The notes under the pieces: generated by a model
What the model was told of the DNA's origin: nothing
The model's input: the letters and a program-made list of their open reading frames with translations, nothing else
The model's database searches: none
Assembly (NCBI GenBank): GCA_963704615.1
Contig: OY969923.1
Coordinates: 310,001 to 374,000, forward strand
Direction: 5' to 3'
DNA from: Bog-756 sp963704615
GTDB lineage: Bacteria > Actinomycetota > Acidimicrobiia > Acidimicrobiales > RAAP-2
Length of the DNA: 64,000 bases
Made by a program: the position numbers and the translations under genes
Shown here: piece after piece, positions 51,061-58,476 of the stretch
How positions within the stretch are numbered: position 1 is the stretch's first letter
Layout of the letters: each line of letters opens with the position of its first letter

Positions 51061-52128
51061 TCACCCCTGCCAACGCCGCCAGCGGCGCTCGATCTCTTTG
51101 AGCTCGCGCTGCCAGCCCTTGCGGGCCAACTCGGCTGTCTGGCCTTGCCCGTGGACCAGGTCGCCGATGGGCACGGCGAGGTCGGGCCTCTCGGTGGCCA
51201 GGGTCTGGAGCCACTCGATGGAGAAGAGGGCGTCGTGGAGGTTCCCGAGCTTGATCTGCAACCGCTCGGCAGCCTTGGCCGTCTTGCGGGCCGGTCCCCC
51301 CTCGACCAGGGCCACCGTGTTGCAGCCGTAGCGCAGATCCTTGATCCGGATGCGCAGCTTGTGCAGGTTCTCGTCGGTCGGGTCCCGGCGCGCCGTGCGC
51401 GCCGCGCCGCGGAGATCGTGCCAGGCCCGATGGAGCATCCGGGGCAGCACCTCGTGAGCCGGCTTCGACGCCTTGGGCTTGAAGGCCGGACCGTCCCACA
51501 GCACCATTATCTGTTCGGTCAGCTGGAATCGCCGAGCCCCGCCCCGCTCGGCGGCGATGTCGGTGAGGGCTTCGGCCAGACGTCGGCCGACCACCGCGTC
51601 GAGCTCGACCATGTCCTCGGGCTCGAGCACACTCAGGCCGGTGACGGTGACCACGTCCCGGACGATGTGGAGATCCCTAACCTCCCCGAGGCGGTTGCCG
51701 TACCAGGCCAGCTCGGCGCGCACGGCGGTGCCCCAGGCCGGGTCGAGCAGCAATCGGAAGGTCCGCAGGTTCGACCGGATACGGCGCATGGCTACCCGAC
51801 TCTGGTGGATCCTCTCGGTCTCGCTGGGCCGTCTTTGGATGCCGTCCAGCTCGCTGGCCGCGGCCTGGGCCCACACCGGCCCGGGGCGGGCGAGGACGTT
51901 GAGGGCGCTCACCGGCTCCCGTCGCGGGGTGCCGGGTCCCAGCTCGTCACCCATGTCGTTGAGCAGGAAGGTGCGGGCGGACCCGGCCAACACCCGGTGC
52001 AGCACCATGCCGGCCGAGGGGACCGGGAACCGTTCGTCGACGCTGACAGCGTTCTCTGGGACGCGACGAAGGCTCGGGCGTGCTCCCAGGGCCGGCAGCC
52101 CTCGGTTCTCCGTCGATTCCGTCGTCAT
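51061..52128 (-). CDS. CHAD domain protein
   Basis: 355-residue helical protein with a CHAD domain: SETERIHQSRVAMRRIRSNL then RTFRLLLDPAWG, ELAWYGNRLGEVRDLHIVRD, a second half with DENLHKLRIRIKDLRYGCNT and a C-terminal helix EIERRWRRW. The conserved histidines and many basic residues bind polyphosphate in characterised CHAD proteins, often locating them to polyphosphate granules. No CYTH triphosphatase domain is fused. The N-terminal 80 residues are poorly conserved. Its position opposite ppgK suggests a shared polyphosphate role. Confidence 0.85.
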   Translation of the reverse strand: MTTESTENRGLPALGARPSLRRVPENAVSVDERFPVPSAGMVLHRVLAGSARTFLLNDMGDELGPGTPRREPVSALNVLARPGPVWAQAAASELDGIQRRPSETERIHQSRVAMRRIRSNLRTFRLLLDPAWGTAVRAELAWYGNRLGEVRDLHIVRDVVTVTGLSVLEPEDMVELDAVVGRRLAEALTDIAAERGGARRFQLTEQIMVLWDGPAFKPKASKPAHEVLPRMLHRAWHDLRGAARTARRDPTDENLHKLRIRIKDLRYGCNTVALVEGGPARKTAKAAERLQIKLGNLHDALFSIEWLQTLATERPDLAVPIGDLVHGQGQTAELARKGWQRELKEIERRWRRWQG

Positions 52129-52302
52129 GCCCGGTGCCTCCTGGCCGACAGCCTACGAGCGCTGGGTCCCCACCGCCGCAGGTCGAAGCGGGCCGAAGGG
52201 GAGGAAGAGGAAGAGGAGCCGGAGAGGAGGGAGACGAGGCGCCGACTCCGCACGAGCGCCCCGCCCACCCGAACTCGACCACTCGAACCACCGCCGCCCG
52301 CC

Positions 52303-52308
52303 TACCCT
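52303..52308 (+). promoter_or_regulatory. -10 element of quinone oxidoreductase gene
   Basis: TACCCT ends 6 nt before the GTG at 52315, again without a ribosome site. The 186-nt gap 52129-52314 otherwise shows only A/G-rich sequence. Confidence 0.4.
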
Positions 52309-52314
52309 GGGCCG

Positions 52315-53256
52315 GTGCGCGCTGTCACCATCGTCGAGGGCGCCCTCGAGTGGCTCGAGCACCCCGACCCCGAGCCGGGACGGGGGGAGGTCCTGGTCAA
52401 GGTGGCCGCCGCCGGCCTCAACGCCGCCGACCTCCTCCAGCGCCAGGGCCTCTATCCGGCGCCCCCCGGGTTCCCCCAGGACATCCCCGGCATGGAGTTC
52501 GCCGGGGAGGTGGTGGGGCTCGGACCACAAGCGGACCGTTTCTCCCTCGGCGACCGGGTCATGTCCATCACCGGTGGTGGGGCCCAGGCCGAGCTGACCG
52601 TGGTGCCCGAGGCGATGGCGCTGTCGGTGCCCGAGGGGATCCCCGGGGATGAGGCCGGAGGGTTCCCCGAGGCCTTCTTCACTGCCTACGACGCCCTGTT
52701 CACCCAGGCCCACCTGAGCTCGGGGGAGAGGGTGCTCATCTCCGGGGCCGCCGGTGGGGTGGGGACGGCCGCCGTGCAACTGGCCCACGCCTTCGGAGCC
52801 CACGTGGTGGCCTCGGTCCGTTCCGTCGAGCGACACCCCGATGTGCTCGGCCTCGGAGCCGACGAGGTGATCCAACCCGACCGGGCCCCCGGCTACGGCC
52901 CCTTCGACGTCTCCCTCGAACTGGTGGGTGCGCAGGGTGTTGCCGCGGTGCTCCCCGCCTTGGCCATCGGGGGACGGATCGTGGTCATCGGGGTGGGGGC
53001 GGGGGCCAAGGTCGAGCTCAACCTTCTGGCCCTGATGGGTCGGCGGGGGACCATCAGGGCCTCCACCCTGCGGGTCCGGACCACCGAGGAGAAGGCGACC
53101 GTGGCCCGCGCCCTCGATGAGGCCGTGGTGCCCCTGCTGGCCATGGGCAACGTCGGGGTCCCGGTGGCCGGGCGGGTGCCCATGGCCCGGGCCGCCGAGG
53201 CCTACGAGCTTTTCGCCGCCGGAGGGAAGTTCGGAAAGATCGTGCTGGTCAACTGA
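52315..53256 (+). CDS. Zinc-independent quinone oxidoreductase (MDR family)
   Basis: 313-residue NADPH-dependent oxidoreductase. It begins VRAVTIVEGALEWLEHPDPE, has AAGLNAADLLQRQGLYPAPP in place of zinc-binding residues, the family's PGMEFAGEVVGLG, and the Rossmann motif VLISGAAGGVGTAAVQLAHA. The catalytic/structural zinc ligands of alcohol dehydrogenases are missing, which places it with QOR/zeta-crystallin proteins. GTG start supported by the -10 at 52303. The real quinone or enone substrate is unknown. Confidence 0.9.
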   Translation: MRAVTIVEGALEWLEHPDPEPGRGEVLVKVAAAGLNAADLLQRQGLYPAPPGFPQDIPGMEFAGEVVGLGPQADRFSLGDRVMSITGGGAQAELTVVPEAMALSVPEGIPGDEAGGFPEAFFTAYDALFTQAHLSSGERVLISGAAGGVGTAAVQLAHAFGAHVVASVRSVERHPDVLGLGADEVIQPDRAPGYGPFDVSLELVGAQGVAAVLPALAIGGRIVVIGVGAGAKVELNLLALMGRRGTIRASTLRVRTTEEKATVARALDEAVVPLLAMGNVGVPVAGRVPMARAAEAYELFAAGGKFGKIVLVN

Positions 53257-53322
53257 CCCACCCGGGGTGCCCAACGCCCCCAGCGACCACAGCGAACTGC
53301 GGGCCCGGGCGACCCGGGTCAC

Positions 53323-54522
53323 TTAGCGGGAGACGATGACCGAGGACCCGTGGCCGAACAGGCCCTGGTTGGCCGTGATCCCGACCTTGGCCCCCTCCAC
53401 CTGCCGACCGGTGGCCTGTCCCCGCACCTGCCACACCAGCTCGCACACCTGGGCAATCGCCTGGGCCGGGATGGCCTCCCCGAAGCAGGAGAGACCGCCA
53501 CTCGGGTTGACCGGGATCCGCCCCCCGATGGTGGTGTCGCCGTCACGGAGGAGGCGCTCGGCTTCGCCCTCCTTGCACAGGCCGATGTCCTCGTACCAGT
53601 CAAGCTCGAGGGCCGAGGACAGGTCGTAGACCTCGGCCAGGTCGACGTCGTCGGGAGCGACGCCGGCCTCCTCGTAGGCGGCCAGGGCCACCGACTGCTT
53701 GAAGGTCGGACCCACCGAGGAGGTGGTGGCCGCCGAGTCGGTCGAGAAGTTGGGCATCTCGATGATGGTCTGGGGGAAGCGGGGGGTGACCGTCGACACC
53801 GCGTCGATGGTCACCAGGTCGGAGGACCCGGTGTGGCTGCGGGCGAACTCCATGCTGGTCAGGACCAGGGCGGCACCGCCGTCGGAGGTGGCGCAGATCT
53901 CCAGCAGGCGGAGGGGATCGGCCACCATGGGCGAGGCCAGCACCTCCTCGGCGGTGACCTCTTTGCGGTAGCGGGCGTTGGGGTTGACCAGGCCGTGGCG
54001 GGCGTTCTTGACCTTGACCGCGGCGAAGTCGGCCTCGGTGGCCCCGTGCAGCTCCATGCGCCGGCGGGCGTAGAGGGCGAAGTAGGTGGGATTGGTCGCT
54101 CCCATGAGGTGGAAGCGGAGCCAGTCCGGGTCGTCCTTGCGGTCGCCACCCACCGGGGTGAAGAAGCCCTTGGGCGTGGTGTCGGCCCCGACCACCAGGG
54201 CCACGTCGCACAGCCCGGCCAGGATCTGGGCCCGGGCGTTGCTGATGGCCTGGGCCCCCGAGGCGCAGGCGGCGTAGGCCGAGGAGACCTGGGCCCCGGT
54301 CCAGCCCAGGGCCTGGGCGAAGGTGGCCCCGGCGATGAACCCGGGGTAGCCGTTGCGGATGGTGTCGGCGCCGGCCACATATTGGACGTCGGTCCAGGGC
54401 AGGTCGGCCTCGACCAGGGCGTCGCCCGCCGCGGCCAGCCCGTACTCGACGAAGTTCCGGCCCCACTTGCCCCAGGGATGCATCCCGGCGCCGAGGACGG
54501 CGACCCGTTTGTCGTCAGGCAT
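53323..54522 (-). CDS. Lipid-transfer-type thiolase-like protein
   Basis: 399-residue thiolase-fold protein of the SCPx/Ltp type. The acyl-accepting Cys86 is present in SAYAACASGAQAISNARAQI. The usual GHPxG motif is replaced by SCFGEAIPAQ, putting Glu where the catalytic His stands, and the C-terminal CxG is replaced by TANQGLFGHGSS. It pairs with a DUF35 OB-fold protein (8-nt overlap), as in steroid side-chain aldolases Ltp2-ChsH2, so retro-aldol or acyl-transfer chemistry on a CoA thioester is more likely than ordinary thiolysis. ATG at 54522. Confidence 0.85.
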   Translation of the reverse strand: MPDDKRVAVLGAGMHPWGKWGRNFVEYGLAAAGDALVEADLPWTDVQYVAGADTIRNGYPGFIAGATFAQALGWTGAQVSSAYAACASGAQAISNARAQILAGLCDVALVVGADTTPKGFFTPVGGDRKDDPDWLRFHLMGATNPTYFALYARRRMELHGATEADFAAVKVKNARHGLVNPNARYRKEVTAEEVLASPMVADPLRLLEICATSDGGAALVLTSMEFARSHTGSSDLVTIDAVSTVTPRFPQTIIEMPNFSTDSAATTSSVGPTFKQSVALAAYEEAGVAPDDVDLAEVYDLSSALELDWYEDIGLCKEGEAERLLRDGDTTIGGRIPVNPSGGLSCFGEAIPAQAIAQVCELVWQVRGQATGRQVEGAKVGITANQGLFGHGSSVIVSR

Positions 54523-54979
54523 CGGCCGACCCCTCTGCCGGTGTCGAACGGGGACGCCACTTCCACACCATGTACTCATGGTCGTCGTCCTCGTACAGGG
54601 TGTCGAGCACCAGCTCGACCTCGGTGCCCACCGACAGCTGGTCGACCCCCACCCCGGGGACCACCTGGCCCATGACCACCATCTGTTCGGCGGCCAACTC
54701 GACCGCGGCCAGGGCGAAGGGCACGTAAGGATCGGCCACTTCGTAGGGCTTGGGCGGCGGGTAGCAGGCGTCGGTGTAGGACCAGACGGTGCCCGTGCGG
54801 GACAACTCGGTGTCGGCGAACTCTTTTCCTGGGCACGAAGGATTGCGGCAGAAGTAGGTCTCCTTGGGGAAGGCGAAGTTGCTGCACGTGGTGCAGCGGG
54901 ATCCGAGCAGTGCCGGCCCGTCCTCGTCGATGGTGAACCACCCCTCGATGGCGGGGACACGGGTCTTGGCCGGGGGCAT
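54515..54979 (-). CDS. DUF35 OB-fold/zinc-ribbon protein
   Basis: 154-residue acyl-CoA-associated protein. An N-terminal rubredoxin-like zinc ribbon (C-x2-C in RCTTCSNFAFP, C-x4-C in FCRNPSC) is followed by an OB-fold (about residues 55-140, GTVWSYTDACYPPPKPYEVA and PFALAAVELAAEQMVVMGQV). Such proteins bind thiolase-like partners and position acyl-CoA substrates. Its last codons overlap the thiolase start by 8 nt. ATG at 54979. Confidence 0.88.
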   Translation of the reverse strand: MPPAKTRVPAIEGWFTIDEDGPALLGSRCTTCSNFAFPKETYFCRNPSCPGKEFADTELSRTGTVWSYTDACYPPPKPYEVADPYVPFALAAVELAAEQMVVMGQVVPGVGVDQLSVGTEVELVLDTLYEDDDHEYMVWKWRPRSTPAEGSADA

Positions 54980-55056
54980 GGCCGAATCCTACCGCCCGGT
55001 CGCGAGCAGGCTCTGAGGGCCCGGCTCCGAGTCGACCGATCTCCGGGGAGGACCCG

Positions 55057-56310
55057 TTACGCCTCGCTGTCTCCGGCCCCGCCCAGGCCGCCGCGGGCCC
55101 GGGACTCGGCGATGCGGGCGTCGTCCCACCCGAGCAGGTCGCGCAGGACCTCCTCGGTGTGCTGGCCCACGGTCGGGGCGTGGGCCGGGGTGGGCAGGTC
55201 CTCGTCGACGAACTTGAGCGGGGTGGGAAGCTGGTCGGCCCCGAGAGCTTCCTTTGGGAACCAGTGGAAGCGATCCTGGAATTGGGGATCCTCGGCGATG
55301 GTCCTCGGCGAGTTGACCGGGGCGATGGGGACATTGGCGGTCACCCCGAACTCGATCCACTCGTCGGCCGTCTTGGTGCGAAAGATGTCGCGCAGCTCGG
55401 CCCGCATCACGATGTTGTTGCGGGCGTGGTCGGCGAATTTGGACCCCGGCCACTTCTCGAACATGTCCATGCGACCAACCGCCTCACAGAAGTTCCTCCA
55501 GAATGCCTGTTCGGACGCCATGAACAGGACGAAGCGACCGTCCTTGGCCTCGTAGACCTGATAGCGCACCCCTTCGACCATGCCCGCTGTCCCCGGCTCG
55601 CGGCGCTCGTAGTCGTCGGCCTTGTTGCCGGTGACCTCGGACTCGGGTCGCTCGTAGGCCTTCCAGGTCTCGCTGCGGTACCAGTCCATGGCCGCGGCGG
55701 CGTCGGACTGGGCCACCTCGAGGAACGAGCCCTCGCCGGTCGACCGGGCCCTGATCACCGCGGCCAGGATGCCAAGGGCCCCGAACAGCGGTCCGGCGTG
55801 GATCCCCATGGAGGCGTGCTCGGGGAGGAAGGCGAAGCCGTCCTCGTTGACCTGGGGGGTGACGATGCCGGCCCAGGTGTCGAAGGCGATCCCGTGGGCG
55901 GGGAGGTCGCGGTAGGGGCCGGTCATGCCGTATCCGGAGATGGTGCAGAACACGATCCGGGGGTTGATCTGGCGCAGATGCTCGTAACCCACGCCGCGGC
56001 GAGCCAGCCCACCCGGTCGCATGGCCTCCACCACCACGTCGGCGGTGGCGGCCAGTTCCTTGAAGATGGCCACGTCCTCGTCCTGGCGCAGGTCCATCAC
56101 TATGCTGCGCTTCCCGCGGTTGATGTGGAGGTGCATGAGGGAGACGCCGTCGACAATGGGCCAGGTCATCTCGCGGATGTAGTCACCGGCGGGGGGTTCG
56201 ACCTTCACCACCTCGGCTCCGAGGTCGACCAGGGGCATGGTGATGGCCGCCGGCCCGAGGGCCGAGCATTCGATGATGCGGATGCCGTGGAGCGGTGCGT
56301 CGGCGACCAT
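55057..56310 (-). CDS. Family III CoA-transferase (CaiB/BaiF) variant
   Basis: 417-residue CoA-transferase or CoA-dependent racemase fold. It has the N-terminal PLHGIRIIECSALGPAAITM, VVKVEPPAGDYIRE, the family's NRGKRSIVMDLR and CTISGYGMTGPYRDLPAHG. The catalytic Asp, expected two residues after the Gly-equivalent of AGHD in related racemases, is Gly140 here (PAHGIAFD), with an Asp four residues later (Asp144). It is 77 nt upstream of the OB-fold gene on the same strand, so it is probably one operon with thiolase and OB protein. Its promoter holds a perfect TetR-like operator. Confidence 0.88.
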   Translation of the reverse strand: MVADAPLHGIRIIECSALGPAAITMPLVDLGAEVVKVEPPAGDYIREMTWPIVDGVSLMHLHINRGKRSIVMDLRQDEDVAIFKELAATADVVVEAMRPGGLARRGVGYEHLRQINPRIVFCTISGYGMTGPYRDLPAHGIAFDTWAGIVTPQVNEDGFAFLPEHASMGIHAGPLFGALGILAAVIRARSTGEGSFLEVAQSDAAAAMDWYRSETWKAYERPESEVTGNKADDYERREPGTAGMVEGVRYQVYEAKDGRFVLFMASEQAFWRNFCEAVGRMDMFEKWPGSKFADHARNNIVMRAELRDIFRTKTADEWIEFGVTANVPIAPVNSPRTIAEDPQFQDRFHWFPKEALGADQLPTPLKFVDEDLPTPAHAPTVGQHTEEVLRDLLGWDDARIAESRARGGLGGAGDSEA

Positions 56311-56316
56311 GGTCGG

Positions 56317-56339
56317 AGTGTATCTGACGACCCGTCAGA
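56317..56339 (-). promoter_or_regulatory. Promoter of CoA-transferase operon with TetR-type operator
   Basis: TCTGACG (56323-56329) and CGTCAGA (56333-56339) form a perfect 7-bp inverted repeat with 3-nt spacer. On the minus strand the -10 TACACT lies at 56322-56317, 6 nt before the ATG at 56310, so the 17-bp operator exactly fills the -10/-35 spacer. The form TGACG-N3-CGTCA is typical of TetR-family sites in acyl-CoA metabolism; the regulator is not in the window. Confidence 0.7.
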
Positions 56340-56477
56340 ACCCTGTGGACGGCCGGGTCCGTCGGGGCTTCCGGTTGGGCCACTCGGTTAGAGTAGGCAA
56401 CCGCCTTGGCGCCGGTCGACCTCGGGCAGCTCTTGTGACCTGGGTGGGCCGGCGTGCGACTCCCGAGGCGATCACCA

Positions 56478-56551
56478 GCGCTCGTAGCTCAACGGACTAG
56501 AGCATCTGACTACGGATCAGAAGGTTGGGGGTTCGAATCCCTCCGAGCGCG
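56478..56551 (+). tRNA. tRNA-Arg (ACG)
   Basis: 74-nt cloverleaf: acceptor GCGCTCG/CGAGCGC, anticodon stem TCTGA/TCAGA around loop CTACGGA (anticodon ACG), T-stem GGGGG/CCCTC (one G-U) with loop TTCGAAT, discriminator G. Its 3' half is the attachment site of the elements that follow. Confidence 0.95.
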
Positions 56552-56552
56552 C
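56511..56552 (+). repeat. attL in tRNA-Arg 3' half
   Basis: Runs from the anticodon-loop TACGGATCAGAAGGTTG to the 3' end of the tRNA plus one base. Matches 62082-62123 except for two dinucleotides in the T-stem (GG/CA and CT/TG). The tRNA remains whole after integration. Confidence 0.75.
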
Positions 56553-56617
56553 AAGACGTAGTTCCAGGTTAGAAGCTACAAACGACCGCTCCATGGAAGC
56601 GGGGATCCGCCACCCAT

Positions 56618-56633
56618 CCCTACATCTCCCTAC
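56618..56633 (+). repeat. CCCTAC repeats before integrase 1
   Basis: CCCTAC at 56618-56623 and 56628-56633, the second extended to CCCTACTTTT, 10 nt before the integrase start. The same motif precedes integrase 2. Candidate arm-type binding sites or autoregulatory sites. Confidence 0.45.
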
Positions 56634-56642
56634 TTTTCGCCT

Positions 56643-57865
56643 ATGGCGTGGGGGAAGGGCACGATGCGGGAACGGCCGCCCGGCGTCTGGGAGATCCGTG
56701 TCACTGTCGGGTCGATCCGGTTTCGGGACGCACGACACAGCGCTCTTTCGTCTTCCACGGCGACATCGATCAGGCCGATGCGCGCCGGCAAGAGCTTGCT
56801 GCCGAGTGGGCTGAACGCCGAGCCATCCGCCGCGCCGCTCCGTTCCTGACCGTCGGGGAGCTCCTCGAGCGATGGCTCGGCGCCCACCATGACTGGCGTC
56901 CGGCTACCTGGATCTCGGCCCGCTCCAACGTGAAGGCCCTGCGGGCGGACCGGCTGGCCGGCCGCCGGGTGACGACACTGACGCCCGAGGTCGTGCGGGC
57001 CGCCATGGCCTGCTGGACGGCGGCCGGCACCTCGGTTGCCGTGATCTCCGGACGTTTCCGGGTCCTGCGCTCGGCCGTCGGGTGGGCGCACGTCGAACGG
57101 ATCGTGGACGTGAACCCGCTCACAGGCATGCGCGGGCCAACCCGACCGGGGACCCGGCTGCATCTCAGGGCGGAAGAGGTGATGCGCCTGCTCCGGAGCT
57201 CTGAAACGGGAGTGGCGAAAGCGGTCGGCGATCTCGATGACAGCCGCAAGGGACGGGCCCGGCTTCACAAGGCCGAGCAGCTTCGTCTGCTCGTGCGCTT
57301 GGCTGCCGACTCGGGCGCGAGGCGGGGCGAGCTGGTAGCGCTCCGGTTCGGCGACCTCGAGGGACGGGTCCTCACCATCGAGCGGGGCGTGTCCGGCGAA
57401 AAGCTGCGGCCGACCAAGACCGGGCGGACCCGGCGGCTCACCCTGGGTCGCAGCACGGTTGCCCTCTGGGAGTCGACCGCCAACGGCTGGCGGGAACGGC
57501 TTCCGGACGGAGTGCAGCTCGGTGAGTGGGTTTTCTCGGCCGGACCCACCCACCACGTCCGGCTTACGGCCGGCGGTCTCGGCCACTGGTTCGCGGAGCT
57601 CCGGACCGAGGCCGGCGTACCCGGGGCGAGCCTGCATCGACTGCGCCACAGCGTGGCCACCTACCTCGTCGGCAGGGGCGAACTCTTGCGGGCCCAGCAG
57701 CGGCTGGGCCACCGGGACCCTTCGACGACGTTGCGCAACTACGCCCACGCGTTGCCGCTGGAGGACGCACAGGTGGCCGACGACATCGACGAGATGTTGA
57801 CTTTGGAGGCACGGTTCCCGGCGGAGGTGGGCATAACGGTTGACGATAATAACGCAGTGCGTTAG
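56643..57865 (+). pseudogene. Tyrosine integrase 1 with N-terminal frameshift
   Basis: Site-specific recombinase paralogous to the intact integrase at 62235 (same length, same motifs throughout). From ATG 56643 the frame reads MAWGKGTMRERPPGVWEIRV, matching integrase 2, up to codon 23; a one-base loss in the G run at 56709-56711 (GTCGGG TCG where relatives need GGGG) then shifts frame, and the protein continues in the second frame from VDPVSGRTTQRSFVFHG to the end. The catalytic set is intact: Arg in DSGARRGELVAL, His-x-x-Arg in SLHRLRHSVATYL, His in LGHRDPSTTLRN and Tyr in NYAHALP. A start in the second frame (56648) would give a 405-residue protein with a scrambled first 20 residues, so residual activity is possible. 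Confidence 0.75.
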
Positions 57866-57868
57866 TAT
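57840..57868 (+). promoter_or_regulatory. higBA promoter with palindromic operator
   Basis: -35 TTGACG (57840-57845), 17-nt spacer, -10 TAGTAT (57863-57868), 5 nt before the toxin ATG. The palindrome TAACGC-AGT-GCGTTA (57850-57864) extends to a 23-bp dyad 57846-57868 with one mismatched pair, filling the spacer and -10. This is the expected site for HigA autorepression. Confidence 0.75.
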
Positions 57869-57873
57869 GGGTC

Positions 57874-58161
57874 ATGCTGAGCGACGCCTCCTTCAAGGAT
57901 GGCGACACCAAGAAGGTCTGGCAGCGGTTGGGTGTCCGGAAGTTCGGACCCGCTGTGCAGAAGGTCGCTTGGCGCAAGCTGGCCTACCTGAACGCTGCCG
58001 AGAGGATCGATGACCTTGCCGTTCCACCGGGCAACCGGCTCGAGAAGTTAAAGGGTGATCGGGTTGGTCAGTACAGCATTCGGGTCAATGATCAATACCG
58101 AATCTGCTTCAAGTGGTCCGCCACCGGGCCCCGAGATGTTGAGATCGTCGATTACCACTGA
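57874..58161 (+). CDS. higB: HigB/RelE-family toxin
   Basis: 95-residue ribosome-dependent mRNA interferase type. It contains KVWQRLGVRKFGPAVQKVAW, LRLDDLAVPPGNRLEKLKGD-like segments (read here as RIDDLAVPPGNRLEKLKGDR) and the C-terminal QYSIRVNDQYRICFKW with DVEIVDYH, the pattern of plasmid-maintenance killer proteins. The toxin precedes the antitoxin, the normal HigBA order. Leaderless or nearly so, given the -10 5 nt upstream. Confidence 0.9.
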   Translation: MLSDASFKDGDTKKVWQRLGVRKFGPAVQKVAWRKLAYLNAAERIDDLAVPPGNRLEKLKGDRVGQYSIRVNDQYRICFKWSATGPRDVEIVDYH

Positions 58162-58170
58162 GGAGGGAAG

Positions 58171-58476
58171 ATGGCGAAGACCGAGCGACCGATGATGGCC
58201 CCGGTGCACCCGGGAGAGATGCTTAAAGAGGACTTCTTGGATCCGCTTGGGGTCAGCCAGTACCGGCTGGCGCAGGCCATCGGCGTTCCTCCCCGGCGCA
58301 TCAACGAGATCGTTCACGGAACTCGTCGGATCAGCGCTGACACGGCCTTGCGTCTCTCGCGGTACTTCGGAATGAGTGACGGGTTCTGGCTGAACCTTCA
58401 GAGCCACTACGACATCGAGGTCGAAAAGGACCGACTTCGTTCAAAGCTCGCCGACATCGAGCCACTGGCCAGCTGA
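58171..58476 (+). CDS. higA: HigA-family antitoxin
   Basis: 101-residue XRE-type helix-turn-helix antitoxin. It begins with the family hallmark PVHPGEMLKEDFLDPLGVSQ, followed by the helix-turn-helix YRLAQAIGVPPRRINEIVHG and RRISADTALRLSRYFGMSDG with FWLNLQSHYD. It neutralises the upstream toxin and presumably represses the operon through the dyad at 57846-57868. AGGAGG-like GAGGAGGG precedes the ATG. The stop is directly followed by the primase-helicase gene. Confidence 0.92.
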   Translation: MAKTERPMMAPVHPGEMLKEDFLDPLGVSQYRLAQAIGVPPRRINEIVHGTRRISADTALRLSRYFGMSDGFWLNLQSHYDIEVEKDRLRSKLADIEPLAS

